In this document: in pieces, positions 45,330 through 55,372 of the stretch | Layout: every line of letters begins with the position of its first letter | Numbering within the stretch: position 1 is the first letter of the stretch | Source of the DNA: Albidovulum sp. | GTDB lineage: Bacteria; Pseudomonadota; Alphaproteobacteria; Rhodobacterales; Rhodobacteraceae | Length of the DNA: 64,000 nucleotides | Direction: 5' to 3' | Assembly: GCA_028823855.1 (NCBI GenBank) | Contig: JAPPFL010000054.1 | Location: 1 to 64,000, forward strand | Notes under the pieces: generated by a model | What the model was told of the DNA's origin: nothing | Seen by the model: the letters and a program-made list of their open reading frames with translations, nothing else | Databases searched by the model: none | Made by a program: the position numbers and the translations under genes

Positions 45330-46019
45330 ATGAAAGCCGGAAGACCGACCGCTTTGCTGATTGAAGACATAGTTCCGGTTCTAAAGGATATCGCGATTTA
45401 TTTCGAGGAGGAAGGATTCGAGGTCCTTGCCGCGTCGGACGCGCAAACCGCGCTGAAATTGGCCAGGAATGGGAATCCAGACGTTATCATACTCGATCTG
45501 GGACTGCCGGAACCGGAAACCGGGCGCAAACTTTGCGTTAGCCTCGCCGGCTTGAAGGAGAAACCGCCAATCATCGTCCTTACGCAGCACCACGAAAACC
45601 TCGAGAATTCTCTTTTGCGAGAAGGCGCCATCGATTTCGTCGAAAAACCGTTCAAGGTTTCGGAATTGGTCGCCCGCGCGCGAGCTCAGATCATCCGGCA
45701 GCAAAAATTGGGCCAGTCCCCTACGAAAGTCGGAGCGATAACGTACCATCCTCAGGACGGCCGTCTTGAATTTCCCGACGGCGCGAATGAAACCGTTACG
45801 CCCGCGGAAAAGACTATTTTTGAAGAATTCCTGAATTCCGGCGACGGGGTCGTCACCAAGCCGCAACTGAAAAGATCACTCAATTACGCGGAGAATACCG
45901 AAACAAAAACGGTCGAAACCCACATGTGGCGGCTTCGTACCAAAATCCGAAACCGGATCGACGGCTATCCGACCATCATTACGCTTCGAAACGGAAAGGG
46001 CTATCGACTAATTCGATAA
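45330..46019 (+). CDS. OmpR-family response regulator
   Basis: The 229-residue product has a receiver domain with the acidic pair IEDIV, phospho-acceptor Asp56 in IILDLGLP and Lys in VEKPF, then a winged-helix domain ending TVETHMWRLRTKIRNRI and NGKGYRLIR. It sits next to exonuclease III, an arrangement common in alphaproteobacteria. No kinase is nearby. It is related to, but clearly distinct from, the regulator at 13557. Confidence 0.93.
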   Translation: MKAGRPTALLIEDIVPVLKDIAIYFEEEGFEVLAASDAQTALKLARNGNPDVIILDLGLPEPETGRKLCVSLAGLKEKPPIIVLTQHHENLENSLLREGAIDFVEKPFKVSELVARARAQIIRQQKLGQSPTKVGAITYHPQDGRLEFPDGANETVTPAEKTIFEEFLNSGDGVVTKPQLKRSLNYAENTETKTVETHMWRLRTKIRNRIDGYPTIITLRNGKGYRLIR

Positions 46020-46091
46020 CGACTTCATTGCTCGCCATGACCCGGGGAAAGCGCCTTGCGGCTGTTGCGGCGATGTGCGAATGCCTGCGCC

Positions 46092-46880
46092 ATGCCGATC
46101 AGTATCGCAACCTGGAATATCAATTCGGTCAGGCTCCGGCAGAACCTCGTCGTTAGGCTATTGCACGAGGAGCGCCCGGATGTCCTTTGCCTTCAGGAAT
46201 TGAAATCGCCGCTGGAATTCGTTCCCGCAAGTGCTTTCGCAGATGCCGGTTATCGCCACATCGTAGCCCGCGGACAGAAAAGCTACAATGGCGTCGCCAT
46301 ATTGTCGCGCCATCCTCTTTACGATCTCGGCAGCCGAGAATTCCTCGACCGCAGCGAAGCCCGCCACGTCGCGGCCCGGATGGAAAACGGCATCGTAATT
46401 CACAATTTCTACGTGCCGGCGGGAGGCGACATTCCCGACAGGGAGCAAAATAGCAAATTCGGCGACAAGCTCGACTTTCTATCGGGAATGCGGGACTGGT
46501 TCGGCGAAGACCCTCCCAAGAGGACGATTCTCGCGGGCGATCTAAACATCGCTCCGCGCGAGGACGACGTATGGTCGCATAAGCAGCTTCTGGATGTAGT
46601 TAGCCATACGCCCGTAGAAGTGGAGTTGCTTGCCGACGTTCTCGAAGCCGGAAATTGGACCGATATCACGCGCCACGACATAAGCGAGGGGAAATTGTAT
46701 ACTTGGTGGTCATACAGGGCCCGCGACTGGAGCGCGTCTGACAGGGGAAGGAGACTGGACCATATTTGGGCGTCGCCTGATCTCGTCGGCCAGGAGCATT
46801 CTTCGAAAGTCCTGCGCGAAGTCAGAGGCTGGGAACGCCCGTCGGACCACGCGCCCGTATTCGCGACATTTGAAGATTGA
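46092..46880 (+). CDS. xthA: Exodeoxyribonuclease III (AP endonuclease)
   Basis: The 262-residue product is an exonuclease III family enzyme that cuts DNA at abasic sites and degrades 3' ends. Family motifs are IATWNINSVRLR at the start, LCLQELKS (metal-binding Glu), HNFYVPAGGD, LAGDLNIAPREDDVW and the C-terminal RLDHIWAS and PSDHAPV with the catalytic His. The start at ATG 46092 puts the conserved first strand at residue 4; an in-frame ATG at 46056 would add a basic stretch not seen in the family. Confidence 0.95.
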   Translation: MPISIATWNINSVRLRQNLVVRLLHEERPDVLCLQELKSPLEFVPASAFADAGYRHIVARGQKSYNGVAILSRHPLYDLGSREFLDRSEARHVAARMENGIVIHNFYVPAGGDIPDREQNSKFGDKLDFLSGMRDWFGEDPPKRTILAGDLNIAPREDDVWSHKQLLDVVSHTPVEVELLADVLEAGNWTDITRHDISEGKLYTWWSYRARDWSASDRGRRLDHIWASPDLVGQEHSSKVLREVRGWERPSDHAPVFATFED

Positions 46881-46952
46881 TCCCTATTGGCAATTCAACC
46901 CGCAGCAACCATATTCCCAAGATACCATGGCGATGGAACGGAAAGGCGCGAC

Positions 46953-47858
46953 ATGCTCTTAAACAAAAACCAAAACGACGCCGCCGGGCCGGAGGACAGC
47001 GTCGTTGAAGGCTCGGAAACAAATTTCGCTTCGGAAGTCGTCGAATCAAGCAAGGAACGTCCGACAATTGTCTACTTCACAGCGTCTTGGTGCGGTCCTT
47101 GCAAACAGCTGGGTCCCGCTATCGAGGATGCGGTCAGGAGCACGGCCGGAAAAGTTCGGCTCGTAAGGTACGATGTCGATGCAAACAAGCGGCTTGCAGC
47201 CCAAATGCGCATTCAATCAATCCCGGCCGTATTCGCGTTCGTCGACGGACAGCCCGTCGACGGCTTCATGGGCGCCCAGACTAATTCCGAGATCAATCGA
47301 TTCGTAGGCGAATTGGCCGCGAAAGCCGGCGGGTCGCTTGAAAGCGATCTCGAACGCGCGGAGTCACTTCTCGACCAAGGAGCCGCGGTGGAAGCCGCTC
47401 AGGAATTCGCAAGTATCGTTGCCGAATATCCAGACAACGCGCAGGCCTATTCAGGCCTAATCCGCGCGCACTTGGCATTCGGCGACGAATCGAAAGCGCA
47501 AATGTTTCTCGACGGAGCGCCCGAGGAAATCGCGGGTTCGAAGGAAATCGAATCCGTTCGCGCTAGTCTCGTACTGGCGCGCCAGGCCAACGAGGCCGGA
47601 CCTCTGCGCGACTTGAAGAGGCGCGTCGACGAAAGCCCTGAGGATAAGCAATCGAAATTCGACCTTGCCGTGGCCCTGCACGCGTCGGGCGACATCGAAG
47701 GCGCCTTGGATGAGCTGATAGACTTGTTCAAAATCGACCGCGAATGGAATGGCGGCGCCGCCAAGGAACAGCTTTTCCGTATATTCGATTCGCTGAAGCC
47801 CAACGACCCCGTAGCTCTCAAGAGTCGTCGAAAACTTTCCTCGATCATTTATTCGTAG
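46953..47858 (+). CDS. Thioredoxin-domain co-chaperone, CnoX/YbbN-like
   Basis: The 301-residue product combines a thioredoxin domain (about residues 22-125) with an intact WCGPCK site at about 46-51 and a helical TPR-like C-terminal part (about 130-295; EFASIVAEYPDNAQAYSGLIRAHL). This is the CnoX (YbbN) layout; CnoX binds unfolded proteins during oxidative stress and passes them to chaperones. CnoX of E. coli has SXXC instead of CXXC, so here redox activity is retained, as in alphaproteobacterial forms. GGAAAGG precedes ATG 46953. Confidence 0.92.
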   Translation: MLLNKNQNDAAGPEDSVVEGSETNFASEVVESSKERPTIVYFTASWCGPCKQLGPAIEDAVRSTAGKVRLVRYDVDANKRLAAQMRIQSIPAVFAFVDGQPVDGFMGAQTNSEINRFVGELAAKAGGSLESDLERAESLLDQGAAVEAAQEFASIVAEYPDNAQAYSGLIRAHLAFGDESKAQMFLDGAPEEIAGSKEIESVRASLVLARQANEAGPLRDLKRRVDESPEDKQSKFDLAVALHASGDIEGALDELIDLFKIDREWNGGAAKEQLFRIFDSLKPNDPVALKSRRKLSSIIYS

Positions 47859-47975
47859 AACGCGCCCGGATAAGCGAAGTCAAGAATGAGAGGCACCGGA
47901 ACCGGACAATGCGCAACGACGGAAACTCGTTCCGCGCGACGATAGCGTCGAACGAAAAGAATTTCGGCTAGCGAT

Positions 47976-48158
47976 ATGACCGAGAAGCCCGCATTCGACA
48001 GAAAAATGCTGGAGATACTGGTTTGCCCCGTAACTCACGGCCAGCTTGTCTACGATGCGGAGAACCAGGAACTTATTTCGCGCGCAGCGCACCTCGCCTA
48101 CCCGATCCGAAACGGTATTCCTATCATGCTGCCGGACGAAGCCCGCGAGATTTCCTAG
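47976..48158 (+). CDS. Trm112-like small zinc-binding-type protein
   Basis: The 60-residue product has the Trm112/UPF0434 (YcaR) pattern: [17 protein letters not shown], followed by [25 protein letters not shown]. The family activates methyltransferases in eukaryotes and is of uncertain role in bacteria. Only one Cys remains, so a complete zinc site within the monomer is unlikely. Position between the CnoX-like gene and ubiH is common in alphaproteobacteria, though the Lon-substrate-domain gene often found between them is missing. Confidence 0.85.
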   Translation: MTEKPAFDRKMLEILVCPVTHGQLVYDAENQELISRAAHLAYPIRNGIPIMLPDEAREIS

Positions 48159-48171
48159 GCCGGTTTCGAAT

Positions 48172-49398
48172 TTAGATCGTACCCGTTCGCATGAGCGACG
48201 GAAGTTCGCCGGCTAGCCCCGCGGCCTCGCGCGCAAGCCGCCTGCGCACCATCGGCAAGCGATTTATCGCAGCCATTCCCGCCGATCGAATAAGCGAAAT
48301 GATTTCGCTGTCACTCGAAAAAATAAAATTGGCTCCGTGGGTAACGCCGATAATCGACGCGGAATCGAATCTGCGCCATCTTTCGTAGCGGCCTAGTACG
48401 CCGGAACTGCCGATGTCTTCGCCGCGGCGCCTGGCCAATACGACGATTTCCGCTAGCGCAGCAGCATCGCGAAATCCAAGATTCAGCCCTTGACCGGCGA
48501 TCGGGTGGATCCCTTGCGCGGCATCGCCCGCCAGCGCAACCCTTCCTGCGACGAAGCGTTCTGCGACCGAAAGACTTAAGGGAATGATGCGGCGCGCGCC
48601 GCACAGTGCGATAGAACCCAGAAAATCTCCAAATCTGGGCTTAAGCACTTCAAGGTATTCATTGTCGCCAAGAGCGTTGATCCGTTGGGCTAAATCGGAT
48701 TGTTCCGTCCAAACTATTGACGACCTGTTAAGTTGAAGAGGCAAGATCGCCAGGGGGCCCGATGCCATGAAGAACTGGTAGGCCGTTCCCGAGTGATCGA
48801 GCTCATGTTCAATGGCGCATACCAGAGAAGCCTGCCGATAGTCGTGAAAACCGCGTTCGATTCCGGCAAGCCTCGCTACGGCGCTACTTCGGCCATCGCA
48901 TCCCGCGAGCAAGGCAACCGATAGAGAATCCCCGTTTGCCAGGGCAACTTCAACGCGATCGGAGCGATCTGAATGCGCTTCGACACGAGTCGGACCGAGC
49001 CGGCAAATGCGCGGTTCAGATTCGATTTCTTCCAGGAGCGCACGACGAAGAAACCGGTCTTCAACCATTCTGCCGAGCGGCCAGGTCGCGGCGTCCCCGC
49101 GACCGAATTCGACTACGGGGCCACGCGGGCCTTCGCATGGCCGCCCCTCGAAAACGCGGACGGATAGTATCGGCTGGCCGAATTCAATCAATTGCGGTCC
49201 GAGGCCAAGCGATTCCAATAGCTTGCAAGATGCAGCCGACAGCGCGTAGGCCCTGCCGTCGAAGTCGTCCGCGACCTGATCGATCTTCCGATTCTCGTCG
49301 ACTAGAACGACCGCTATGCCGCTGCGGGCGAGCGCAATGGCTAGAGTAGTCCCGACAATGCCGCCGCCCGCTACAAGTATTTCCGCATCCAATGCCAT
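48172..49398 (-). CDS. Ubiquinone-biosynthesis flavin hydroxylase (UbiH/UbiF/Coq6 family)
   Basis: The 408-residue product is a class A flavoprotein monooxygenase. Motifs: ILVAGGGIVGTTLAIALARSG (FAD), GCDGRSSAVARLAGI (DG motif), VALAGDAAQGIHPIAGQGLNLGFRDAAAL (GD motif with the Ubi-type HPIAGQGLN). It hydroxylates the ubiquinone ring; which carbon cannot be told, since alphaproteobacteria use UbiH, UbiF, UbiL or UbiM in varied sets. It is convergent with the Trm112-like gene and divergent, by 87 bp, from the amidase gene. Confidence 0.93.
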   Translation of the reverse strand: MALDAEILVAGGGIVGTTLAIALARSGIAVVLVDENRKIDQVADDFDGRAYALSAASCKLLESLGLGPQLIEFGQPILSVRVFEGRPCEGPRGPVVEFGRGDAATWPLGRMVEDRFLRRALLEEIESEPRICRLGPTRVEAHSDRSDRVEVALANGDSLSVALLAGCDGRSSAVARLAGIERGFHDYRQASLVCAIEHELDHSGTAYQFFMASGPLAILPLQLNRSSIVWTEQSDLAQRINALGDNEYLEVLKPRFGDFLGSIALCGARRIIPLSLSVAERFVAGRVALAGDAAQGIHPIAGQGLNLGFRDAAALAEIVVLARRRGEDIGSSGVLGRYERWRRFDSASIIGVTHGANFIFSSDSEIISLIRSAGMAAINRLPMVRRRLAREAAGLAGELPSLMRTGTI

Positions 49399-49485
49399 GG
49401 CCCGTATAAAGCACGGCGATGTTCCGATTGTCCATTGCGTCGCTGATGCGTACGATATCCCTGCCTCGCAATGGAGATTCGTCGA

Positions 49486-50832
49486 ATGGCAATGGAATGG
49501 CTGACCATGACGGCGTCGGAGCTAGGTCAAAAAATCGGCTCCGGAGACATCAACCCTGAAGAATTGACCGAATGCTACCTTTCGGCAATCCGAAATTGCG
49601 CCGAAGCCCCTAGGATTTACGCGCGATTGACAGAGGATCGAGCGCGAATTGAATCTGCCGCCGCGGCCGAGCGAGCCCGGTTGGGCCTCCGGCTTTCCAA
49701 ACTGGACGGCGTACCTGTTTCCTGGAAGGATCTATTTGATACCGCGGGGGTCGAAACAAACGCGGGGTCGGCGCTTCTAGCCGGTCGCACACCCGAATTC
49801 GACGCTCGGGTCGTTCGCAACGCATCGGCGGCCGGCTTGGTCTGCCTAGGCAAGACCCATATGTCGGAACTGGCTTTTTCCGGACTCGGATTGAACCCGG
49901 TAACGGCAACGCCGCCCTGCATCAACTTTCCGGACTCGGTTTCCGGAGGATCATCGTCGGGCGCCGCCGCGTCTGTTGCCTTCCGCCTCGCTCCCTGCGC
50001 AGTGGGATCGGACACGGGAGGGTCAGTGCGAATTCCGGCGGCGTGGAATGACTTGGTAGGACTCAAGACGACTTCCGGATTATTGCCGCTGGAAGGCGTT
50101 GTTCCTCTTTGCCCAAGCTTGGACACGGTCGGTCCCCTTACTCGCTCCGTCGAAGACGCGGCAGCGCTCTTGTCGGCGTTGGGAGGAAGGCCGCCTCCGG
50201 ATCTAGCCGGAGCAAATCTGCGCGGCGTTCGTTTGCTCGCGCTGCAGAATATAGCTCTGGACGATTTGAGCAGCGCCCCCGCGGAGGGTTACGAACTCGC
50301 GCTGCGACGACTTGAGCAAAACGGAGCGAGAATCGCCGATATAGAGATCCCGGAGCTTGGAGACGCACTCGATCTCGTGGCGTGCCTCTATTGCGTAGAA
50401 GCCTACGCGACTTGGAAGGAAGAGATCGAATCCTCGCCCGGTCTCATGTTCGACAAGATCCGCGAGCGGTTCCAACGGGGAGCGAATTTCAGCGGTGTCG
50501 AGTATGCCGCGGCCTGGTCGAAGCTCAAGAATATTCGAAATGCGTACCGCCGCGCCGCAGCCGGAAGCGACGCCGTCGTTATGCCCGCTTCGCCAATTCT
50601 GCCTCCCAACTTGAGTCGTCTCATGGATCAACCGAGTTACTATGAATCGGAAAACTTGCTGGCGCTGAGAAACACGCGAGTTGCCAATTTGATGGAGGTT
50701 CCCGCACTTACAATCCCGGCACCTGTCCCCTCGACGGGCATCATGTTCCTTGGGCACTCGCATGAGGAAGGCAGGCTGTTAAGACTCGGCAAGGCCGCCG
50801 AGGCCGCATTAGATCCGAACCGAATCAACTGA
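49486..50832 (+). CDS. Amidase signature family enzyme
   Basis: The product (about 448 residues) has the Ser-cisSer-Lys triad of amidase-signature enzymes: Lys81 in VSWKDLFDTAG, the cis-Ser in GGSSSGAAA, and the nucleophile in GSDTGGSVRIPAAW. It hydrolyses an amide; the family includes GatA, AtzE/AtzF-type hydrolases and general amidases, and the substrate is not predictable. Start at 49486 is chosen because GGAG lies nine bases upstream; ATG at 49471 and 49492 are alternatives. No gatB or gatC is adjacent, which argues against a role in tRNA amidation. Confidence 0.9.
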   Translation: MAMEWLTMTASELGQKIGSGDINPEELTECYLSAIRNCAEAPRIYARLTEDRARIESAAAAERARLGLRLSKLDGVPVSWKDLFDTAGVETNAGSALLAGRTPEFDARVVRNASAAGLVCLGKTHMSELAFSGLGLNPVTATPPCINFPDSVSGGSSSGAAASVAFRLAPCAVGSDTGGSVRIPAAWNDLVGLKTTSGLLPLEGVVPLCPSLDTVGPLTRSVEDAAALLSALGGRPPPDLAGANLRGVRLLALQNIALDDLSSAPAEGYELALRRLEQNGARIADIEIPELGDALDLVACLYCVEAYATWKEEIESSPGLMFDKIRERFQRGANFSGVEYAAAWSKLKNIRNAYRRAAAGSDAVVMPASPILPPNLSRLMDQPSYYESENLLALRNTRVANLMEVPALTIPAPVPSTGIMFLGHSHEEGRLLRLGKAAEAALDPNRIN

Positions 50833-50969
50833 GGAATTCCGCGAAGTATTGTAAAAAGGGAACACTTTCGAAAAGTACCGCGAAAAATCCTCGACTTGCC
50901 CGCATTTTGGCGCTAGGAAATCGGGAAAACAGGGCGGCACGACCCTGGTAGTTGAGGCACATAAAGCAG

Positions 50970-52160
50970 ATGGAGTTTCCACAGCGATTTTCGCCCCTTC
51001 CGGCATACGCGTTCGCGCGTTTGCGACGCTTGCTGCATGGTCGAAAACCCGGCCGCACGCCCATCGATCTGTCCATCGGTGAACCGAAGCACGGATTTCC
51101 TGAATGGGCTGGCGCAGCAATCCACTCGCATTCCGAGGAATTCGGAAGATATCCATCCAAAAAGGGCGACGAGGACCTGCTGAATGCCATTTCCGAATGG
51201 TATCAGGCGCGGTACGGCGTATATCTCGACCCGCGGACCGAGGTAATTGTTCTCAACGGTTCGCGCGAAGGCCTGTTCAACTCGTGCCTTGCCCTGACTC
51301 CCGAAGACAAGCTCGGCAAGAGGCCGCGCGTTATCATCCCCAACCCCTTCTACCAAGTCTACGCCGCGGCGGCATATGCGTCGGGAGCGGAACCGATCTA
51401 TGCGGACGCGATTGAAGAAAACGGTTTTTTGCCGAATTTCGACGCGCTGGGCGAAGATGCGCTTTCCAGCGCGACCGCCGCGTATTTGTGCTCGCCCTCC
51501 AATCCGGAAGGCGCGGTCGCCTCCAAGGAATACCTCGCCGCGTTGATCCGCCTGGCGGAAAAATTCGATTTCTGCGTTTTTTCGGACGAATGCTACTCGG
51601 AGATTTATCGCGACTCGCCGCCGCCCAGCGCATTGGCGGTTGCGCGCGAAATCGGTGCAGACCCTGAAAGAGTGCTGGCGTTCAATTCGCTCTCCAAGAG
51701 ATCGAATTCGCCGGGCCTCCGATCCGGTTTTGTCGCCGGCGGTCCGATTTGCATTGGACGCATTCTCCAGTTGCGGGAATACGGGGGAGCGCCAATACCA
51801 TCGCCGCTTCAAAAAGCTTCGGCGCTGCTCTGGCGCGACGAAGAGCACGTCGAAGAAAGCAGAAATCTATATCTCGAGAAATACAAACTCGCTGACGAAA
51901 TCCTGTCCGGCGTCAACGGTTTCCGAAGCCCTGAGGCGGGACTTTTCCTTTGGCTGAAATTTAAGGACGGCGAATTGGCCGCCTCGGACCTTTGGGCATC
52001 ATACGGCCTAAAAGTCGTGCCAGGCGAATATTTCGGCCGTGAGACCGAGCGGCCCAATCCGGGATCGGGTCGCGTTCGCGTGGCAATGGTGGCTCAATCC
52101 GGCCAAATGCGAACGGGGCTGGAACGCATACGCGAGTATTGCACGATAGGGAGAATGTAG
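50970..52160 (+). CDS. Class I/II aminotransferase, DapC-like
   Basis: The 396-residue product is a pyridoxal-phosphate aminotransferase with the PLP lysine in NSLSKRSNSPGLRSGF, the Asn/Asp/Tyr pocket in SPSNPEG and FSDECYSEIY, and C-terminal GSGRVRVAM. Overall it resembles N-succinyldiaminopimelate aminotransferase DapC (lysine and peptidoglycan precursor pathway), which is often close to ftsK in alphaproteobacteria. ATG 50970 places the conserved opening (FPQRFSPLPAYAFARLRRLL) at the N-terminus. It ends 3 bp before ftsK. Confidence 0.88.
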   Translation: MEFPQRFSPLPAYAFARLRRLLHGRKPGRTPIDLSIGEPKHGFPEWAGAAIHSHSEEFGRYPSKKGDEDLLNAISEWYQARYGVYLDPRTEVIVLNGSREGLFNSCLALTPEDKLGKRPRVIIPNPFYQVYAAAAYASGAEPIYADAIEENGFLPNFDALGEDALSSATAAYLCSPSNPEGAVASKEYLAALIRLAEKFDFCVFSDECYSEIYRDSPPPSALAVAREIGADPERVLAFNSLSKRSNSPGLRSGFVAGGPICIGRILQLREYGGAPIPSPLQKASALLWRDEEHVEESRNLYLEKYKLADEILSGVNGFRSPEAGLFLWLKFKDGELAASDLWASYGLKVVPGEYFGRETERPNPGSGRVRVAMVAQSGQMRTGLERIREYCTIGRM

Positions 52161-52163
52161 CGA

Positions 52164-54686
52164 ATGGCTTATCATGCAAGGCATAGGGAGCCTCTTATTG
52201 ACGGGCAATGGCAGCAGACCATCGAAAAGCGCGTTCTTGAAATCTTGGGAATTACCTTATTCGCGACCGGCATCGCGCTCGCATTTGCGCTCGGCTCATA
52301 CACGCCCAACGATCCCGGACTACTAACCGTAACTTCCGAACCGGTGAGAAATATTCTAGGCCCGACCGGAGCGGCGATCGCGAGCCCGCTAATTGTAACG
52401 GTCGGTTTGAGCTCGTGGTGCGCCGTCGTTTTCCTGGCCGTCTGGGGCATTAGATTCTTCTTCCACTGCAACCCGAGAATTTTTCTCAATCGCGTCATGC
52501 TTTTGCCGATTGCAACCGCATTCATCTCGGTTTTCGCGGCAACGTTTCCGATACCCGAGTTCTGGAATCACCATTTCGGAATTGGCGGCATGTTCGGCGA
52601 CTCGATTTTTGCGGCCGTTACCTACTCCTGGCCCTGGGACCCGATTACCGGAAATCAGCTTATTGTCGGCACCGTCATCGCACTAGGCGCGGCATCGTCG
52701 ATCGCGGCGCTGGGAATTTCGGTTAAAGATTTTGGAACCGGCTATCGCGCGATGCGAGCGATTGGGCGTCTATTGCCGCGCCCGGCAAAACGGGTGAATC
52801 AAGGCGACGCCGGGTCCGCCAGGACAACTTCCGATGGATCGGAATATGCTTCGGGGCCGAATAGCGCGCGAACGGAAACGGGCTCTTATTTCGGCGCGCG
52901 GGAAGAGAAAAAGGCGCCCCGAAAACGATTCCTGAATCTTTTCGCCTCATCGCCGAACAAGCAGCGCGGCGGAACCCAAATTACGGAAAAGTCGAAATCG
53001 CCCAGAATTGGCGCCGCTGAACCGCCGCTGACGCGTACGTCGCTTCCCGGGTTCGACACGGTCGCTCCGCCGCAGGAACATGCGCGGCCGCTGGAAATAC
53101 CCGATTCTCGCGTGATGCACCCAAAGGCAAAGAAGAACAGACCGAGCCGAAAGGCCAAGGCCGAGCAAAGTCCCGAATTGCCGCTAGGCAATACAACCGA
53201 CGGCTATACCGGTCCGCCTCTCGTTCTGCTGCAGGAGCCCGACCCGAAATTTGTTCACAGCCATAGCGAAGCAGGGCTGGAAGCCGATTCGGATCGATTG
53301 GCTACGGTGCTGTCCGACTACGGCATAAAAGGAGAAATCGGAACGATTCGACCGGGTCCGGTCGTCACGCTTTACGAACTGCTACCGGCGCCGGGGCTGA
53401 AGGCAAGCCGCGTCATCGGGCTTTCCGACGACATTGCGCGTTCGATGATGGCGCTGTCAGCGCGCATTTCCACCGTCCCGGGCCGCTCGGCAATCGGAAT
53501 CGAGTTGCCGAACCCAAAGCGCGACAAGGTTTATCTTCGGGAAATCGTATCCACCACGGAGTTCGGCGACTCGAAAATGAACCTTCCCATCGCGCTCGGC
53601 AAGGATATAGCCGGTGATTCTGTAATTGTCGATCTTGCGACGATGCCGCATCTTCTTGTCGCCGGCACAACCGGTTCAGGAAAATCCGTCGCGATCAATA
53701 CGATGATCCTGAGCCTCCTCTACCGCCTCTCGCCGGAAGACTGCCGATTGATAATGATCGATCCCAAAATGCTGGAACTCAGCGTTTACGACGGTATCCC
53801 GCATCTTTTGTCGCCCGTCGTAACCGATCCCAAAAAGGCGGTCGTCGCATTGAAGTGGGCGGTAGGAGAAATGGAGAAGCGCTACCACAAAATGTCCAAG
53901 CTCGGCGTGCGCAATATCGGGAACTACAACGAACGCGCCAAGGAAGCGCTGTCGAAGGGAGAAAAGTTTTCCAGAACCGTTCAGACGGGCTTTGACGAAG
54001 GGACCGGCGACCCGGTGTTCATGACCGAGGAATTCGATCCCGATCCAATGCCGTACATCGTCGTCATTGTTGACGAAATGGCGGATCTGATGATGGTTGC
54101 CGGCAAGGAAATCGAAGGCTGCATCCAGCGCCTCGCGCAGATGGCGCGAGCATCGGGAATCCATTTGGTCATGGCGACGCAGCGGCCGTCCGTCGACGTA
54201 ATTACCGGGACGATCAAGGCGAACTTTCCGACCAGAATATCTTTCCAGGTAACGTCAAAAGTCGATAGCCGGACTATTCTCGGCGAGCAGGGAGCGGAAC
54301 AGCTTCTTGGCATGGGCGACATGCTTTACCTGGCCGGGGGCGGACGGATTTCGAGGGTGCACGGCCCCTTCGTGTCCGACGAGGAGGTTGAAGCCATCGT
54401 CGCTCATTTGAAGACCACCGGAACTCCGCAGTATGTTTCGGAGGTCGTCGAGGAAACTGCCGACTCGAAATCCGCCTACGGAGGCGATTCCGGCGATGCC
54501 GAGTACGACCAGGCGGTTGCCATCGTTCTCAGCGAAAGAAAATGTTCGACTTCCTATATTCAAAGGCGTTTGAAAATCGGCTATAACAAGGCTGCGAGAA
54601 TTGTCGAGGAGATGGAAGCGAATGGCCTGGTCGGAACGGCAAACCATTTGGGGAAGAGGGAAATTCTTGTCCCTGAAGGAACGTGA
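52164..54686 (+). CDS. ftsK: DNA translocase FtsK
   Basis: FtsK couples chromosome dimer resolution to cell division. The 840-residue product has N-terminal membrane segments (about residues 27-190), a charged linker (about 205-350), and the motor with alpha/beta RecA-like domains: Walker [10 protein letters not shown] near residue 502, Walker [15 protein letters not shown] near 632, and RMLE-type helicase region [19 protein letters not shown]. The C-terminal gamma winged helix (about 780-838; [25 protein letters not shown]) reads the polarising KOPS sequences. Length is normal for alphaproteobacteria. Confidence 0.97.
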   Translation: MAYHARHREPLIDGQWQQTIEKRVLEILGITLFATGIALAFALGSYTPNDPGLLTVTSEPVRNILGPTGAAIASPLIVTVGLSSWCAVVFLAVWGIRFFFHCNPRIFLNRVMLLPIATAFISVFAATFPIPEFWNHHFGIGGMFGDSIFAAVTYSWPWDPITGNQLIVGTVIALGAASSIAALGISVKDFGTGYRAMRAIGRLLPRPAKRVNQGDAGSARTTSDGSEYASGPNSARTETGSYFGAREEKKAPRKRFLNLFASSPNKQRGGTQITEKSKSPRIGAAEPPLTRTSLPGFDTVAPPQEHARPLEIPDSRVMHPKAKKNRPSRKAKAEQSPELPLGNTTDGYTGPPLVLLQEPDPKFVHSHSEAGLEADSDRLATVLSDYGIKGEIGTIRPGPVVTLYELLPAPGLKASRVIGLSDDIARSMMALSARISTVPGRSAIGIELPNPKRDKVYLREIVSTTEFGDSKMNLPIALGKDIAGDSVIVDLATMPHLLVAGTTGSGKSVAINTMILSLLYRLSPEDCRLIMIDPKMLELSVYDGIPHLLSPVVTDPKKAVVALKWAVGEMEKRYHKMSKLGVRNIGNYNERAKEALSKGEKFSRTVQTGFDEGTGDPVFMTEEFDPDPMPYIVVIVDEMADLMMVAGKEIEGCIQRLAQMARASGIHLVMATQRPSVDVITGTIKANFPTRISFQVTSKVDSRTILGEQGAEQLLGMGDMLYLAGGGRISRVHGPFVSDEEVEAIVAHLKTTGTPQYVSEVVEETADSKSAYGGDSGDAEYDQAVAIVLSERKCSTSYIQRRLKIGYNKAARIVEEMEANGLVGTANHLGKREILVPEGT

Positions 54687-54714
54687 AAATTACTGCGGGA
54701 CGGACTCGATTTCT

Positions 54715-55362
54715 TTGATCCGCGCTAGAGAACTGGGACGGCGCGGATTTCTCGCCGCCGCTGCGTCGTCTCTAGCCGCCACGGCCTTCCCGCACGGAGC
54801 GGCGGGGCAGCAAAATTCAAACCCGAAAGTTTCGCTTGGTCAGATTTCGAAATATTTTGAGAAGCTGATCAAGGCGCAGGCAACATTCCGGCAAACCAAC
54901 TATGACGGTTCGTGGGCGACCGGTAAAATCTACCTCCACAGGCCTTGGCGCTTTCGCCTGGATTACGATCCGCCTGCTCAGCTACTTCTTATGGCGGCAG
55001 GCCAGCGAATTTTCATATTTGACCTCCGGTCGAATACTGGACCGGAAGAGTATCCGCTCAAATGGACGCCCTTCTACCCGCTCCTGGCGAAAGACGTCGA
55101 CCTGAACCGGAGCGATCTGGTCTCGGGACATTTCGGCAACGAAAATGTCACCTGGATAAACCTGAGAGACCCGGGCGGAAAAACGAACGACTACGTATCG
55201 GTCGTATTTCGCAACGAGCCGCTGGAACTGGCGGGATGGGAGTACCATGCGAGCGACGGCACTACTACCGTTGTCGTCCTGAGTGAATTGAGAATATTGG
55301 ATGAATTGCCGCCGAATCTGTTTGTTCCCGAATTGGAAAAACGGCGCCACTACGGGAATTAG
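54715..55362 (+). CDS. lolA: Outer-membrane lipoprotein carrier protein LolA-like
   Basis: The product (about 215 residues from TTG 54715) has a twin-arginine-like leader (GRRGFLAAAASSLAATAFPHGA) followed by a LolA beta-fold: ATFRQTNYDGSWATGKIYLHRPWRFRLDYDPP, AAGQRIFIFD and PLLAKDVDL. LolA carries lipoproteins across the periplasm. Starts overlapping ftsK (ATG 54622) would put about 30 extra residues before the leader; the TTG gives a normal signal sequence, but the exact start is uncertain. The ftsK-lolA order is common in alphaproteobacteria. Confidence 0.85.
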   Translation: MIRARELGRRGFLAAAASSLAATAFPHGAAGQQNSNPKVSLGQISKYFEKLIKAQATFRQTNYDGSWATGKIYLHRPWRFRLDYDPPAQLLLMAAGQRIFIFDLRSNTGPEEYPLKWTPFYPLLAKDVDLNRSDLVSGHFGNENVTWINLRDPGGKTNDYVSVVFRNEPLELAGWEYHASDGTTTVVVLSELRILDELPPNLFVPELEKRRHYGN

Positions 55363-55372
55363 CAATCGAACA

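Noticed and set aside
49486..50832. Naming the amidase GatA
   Set aside because: No gatB or gatC adjacent, and amidase-signature members with other substrates look the same at this level.
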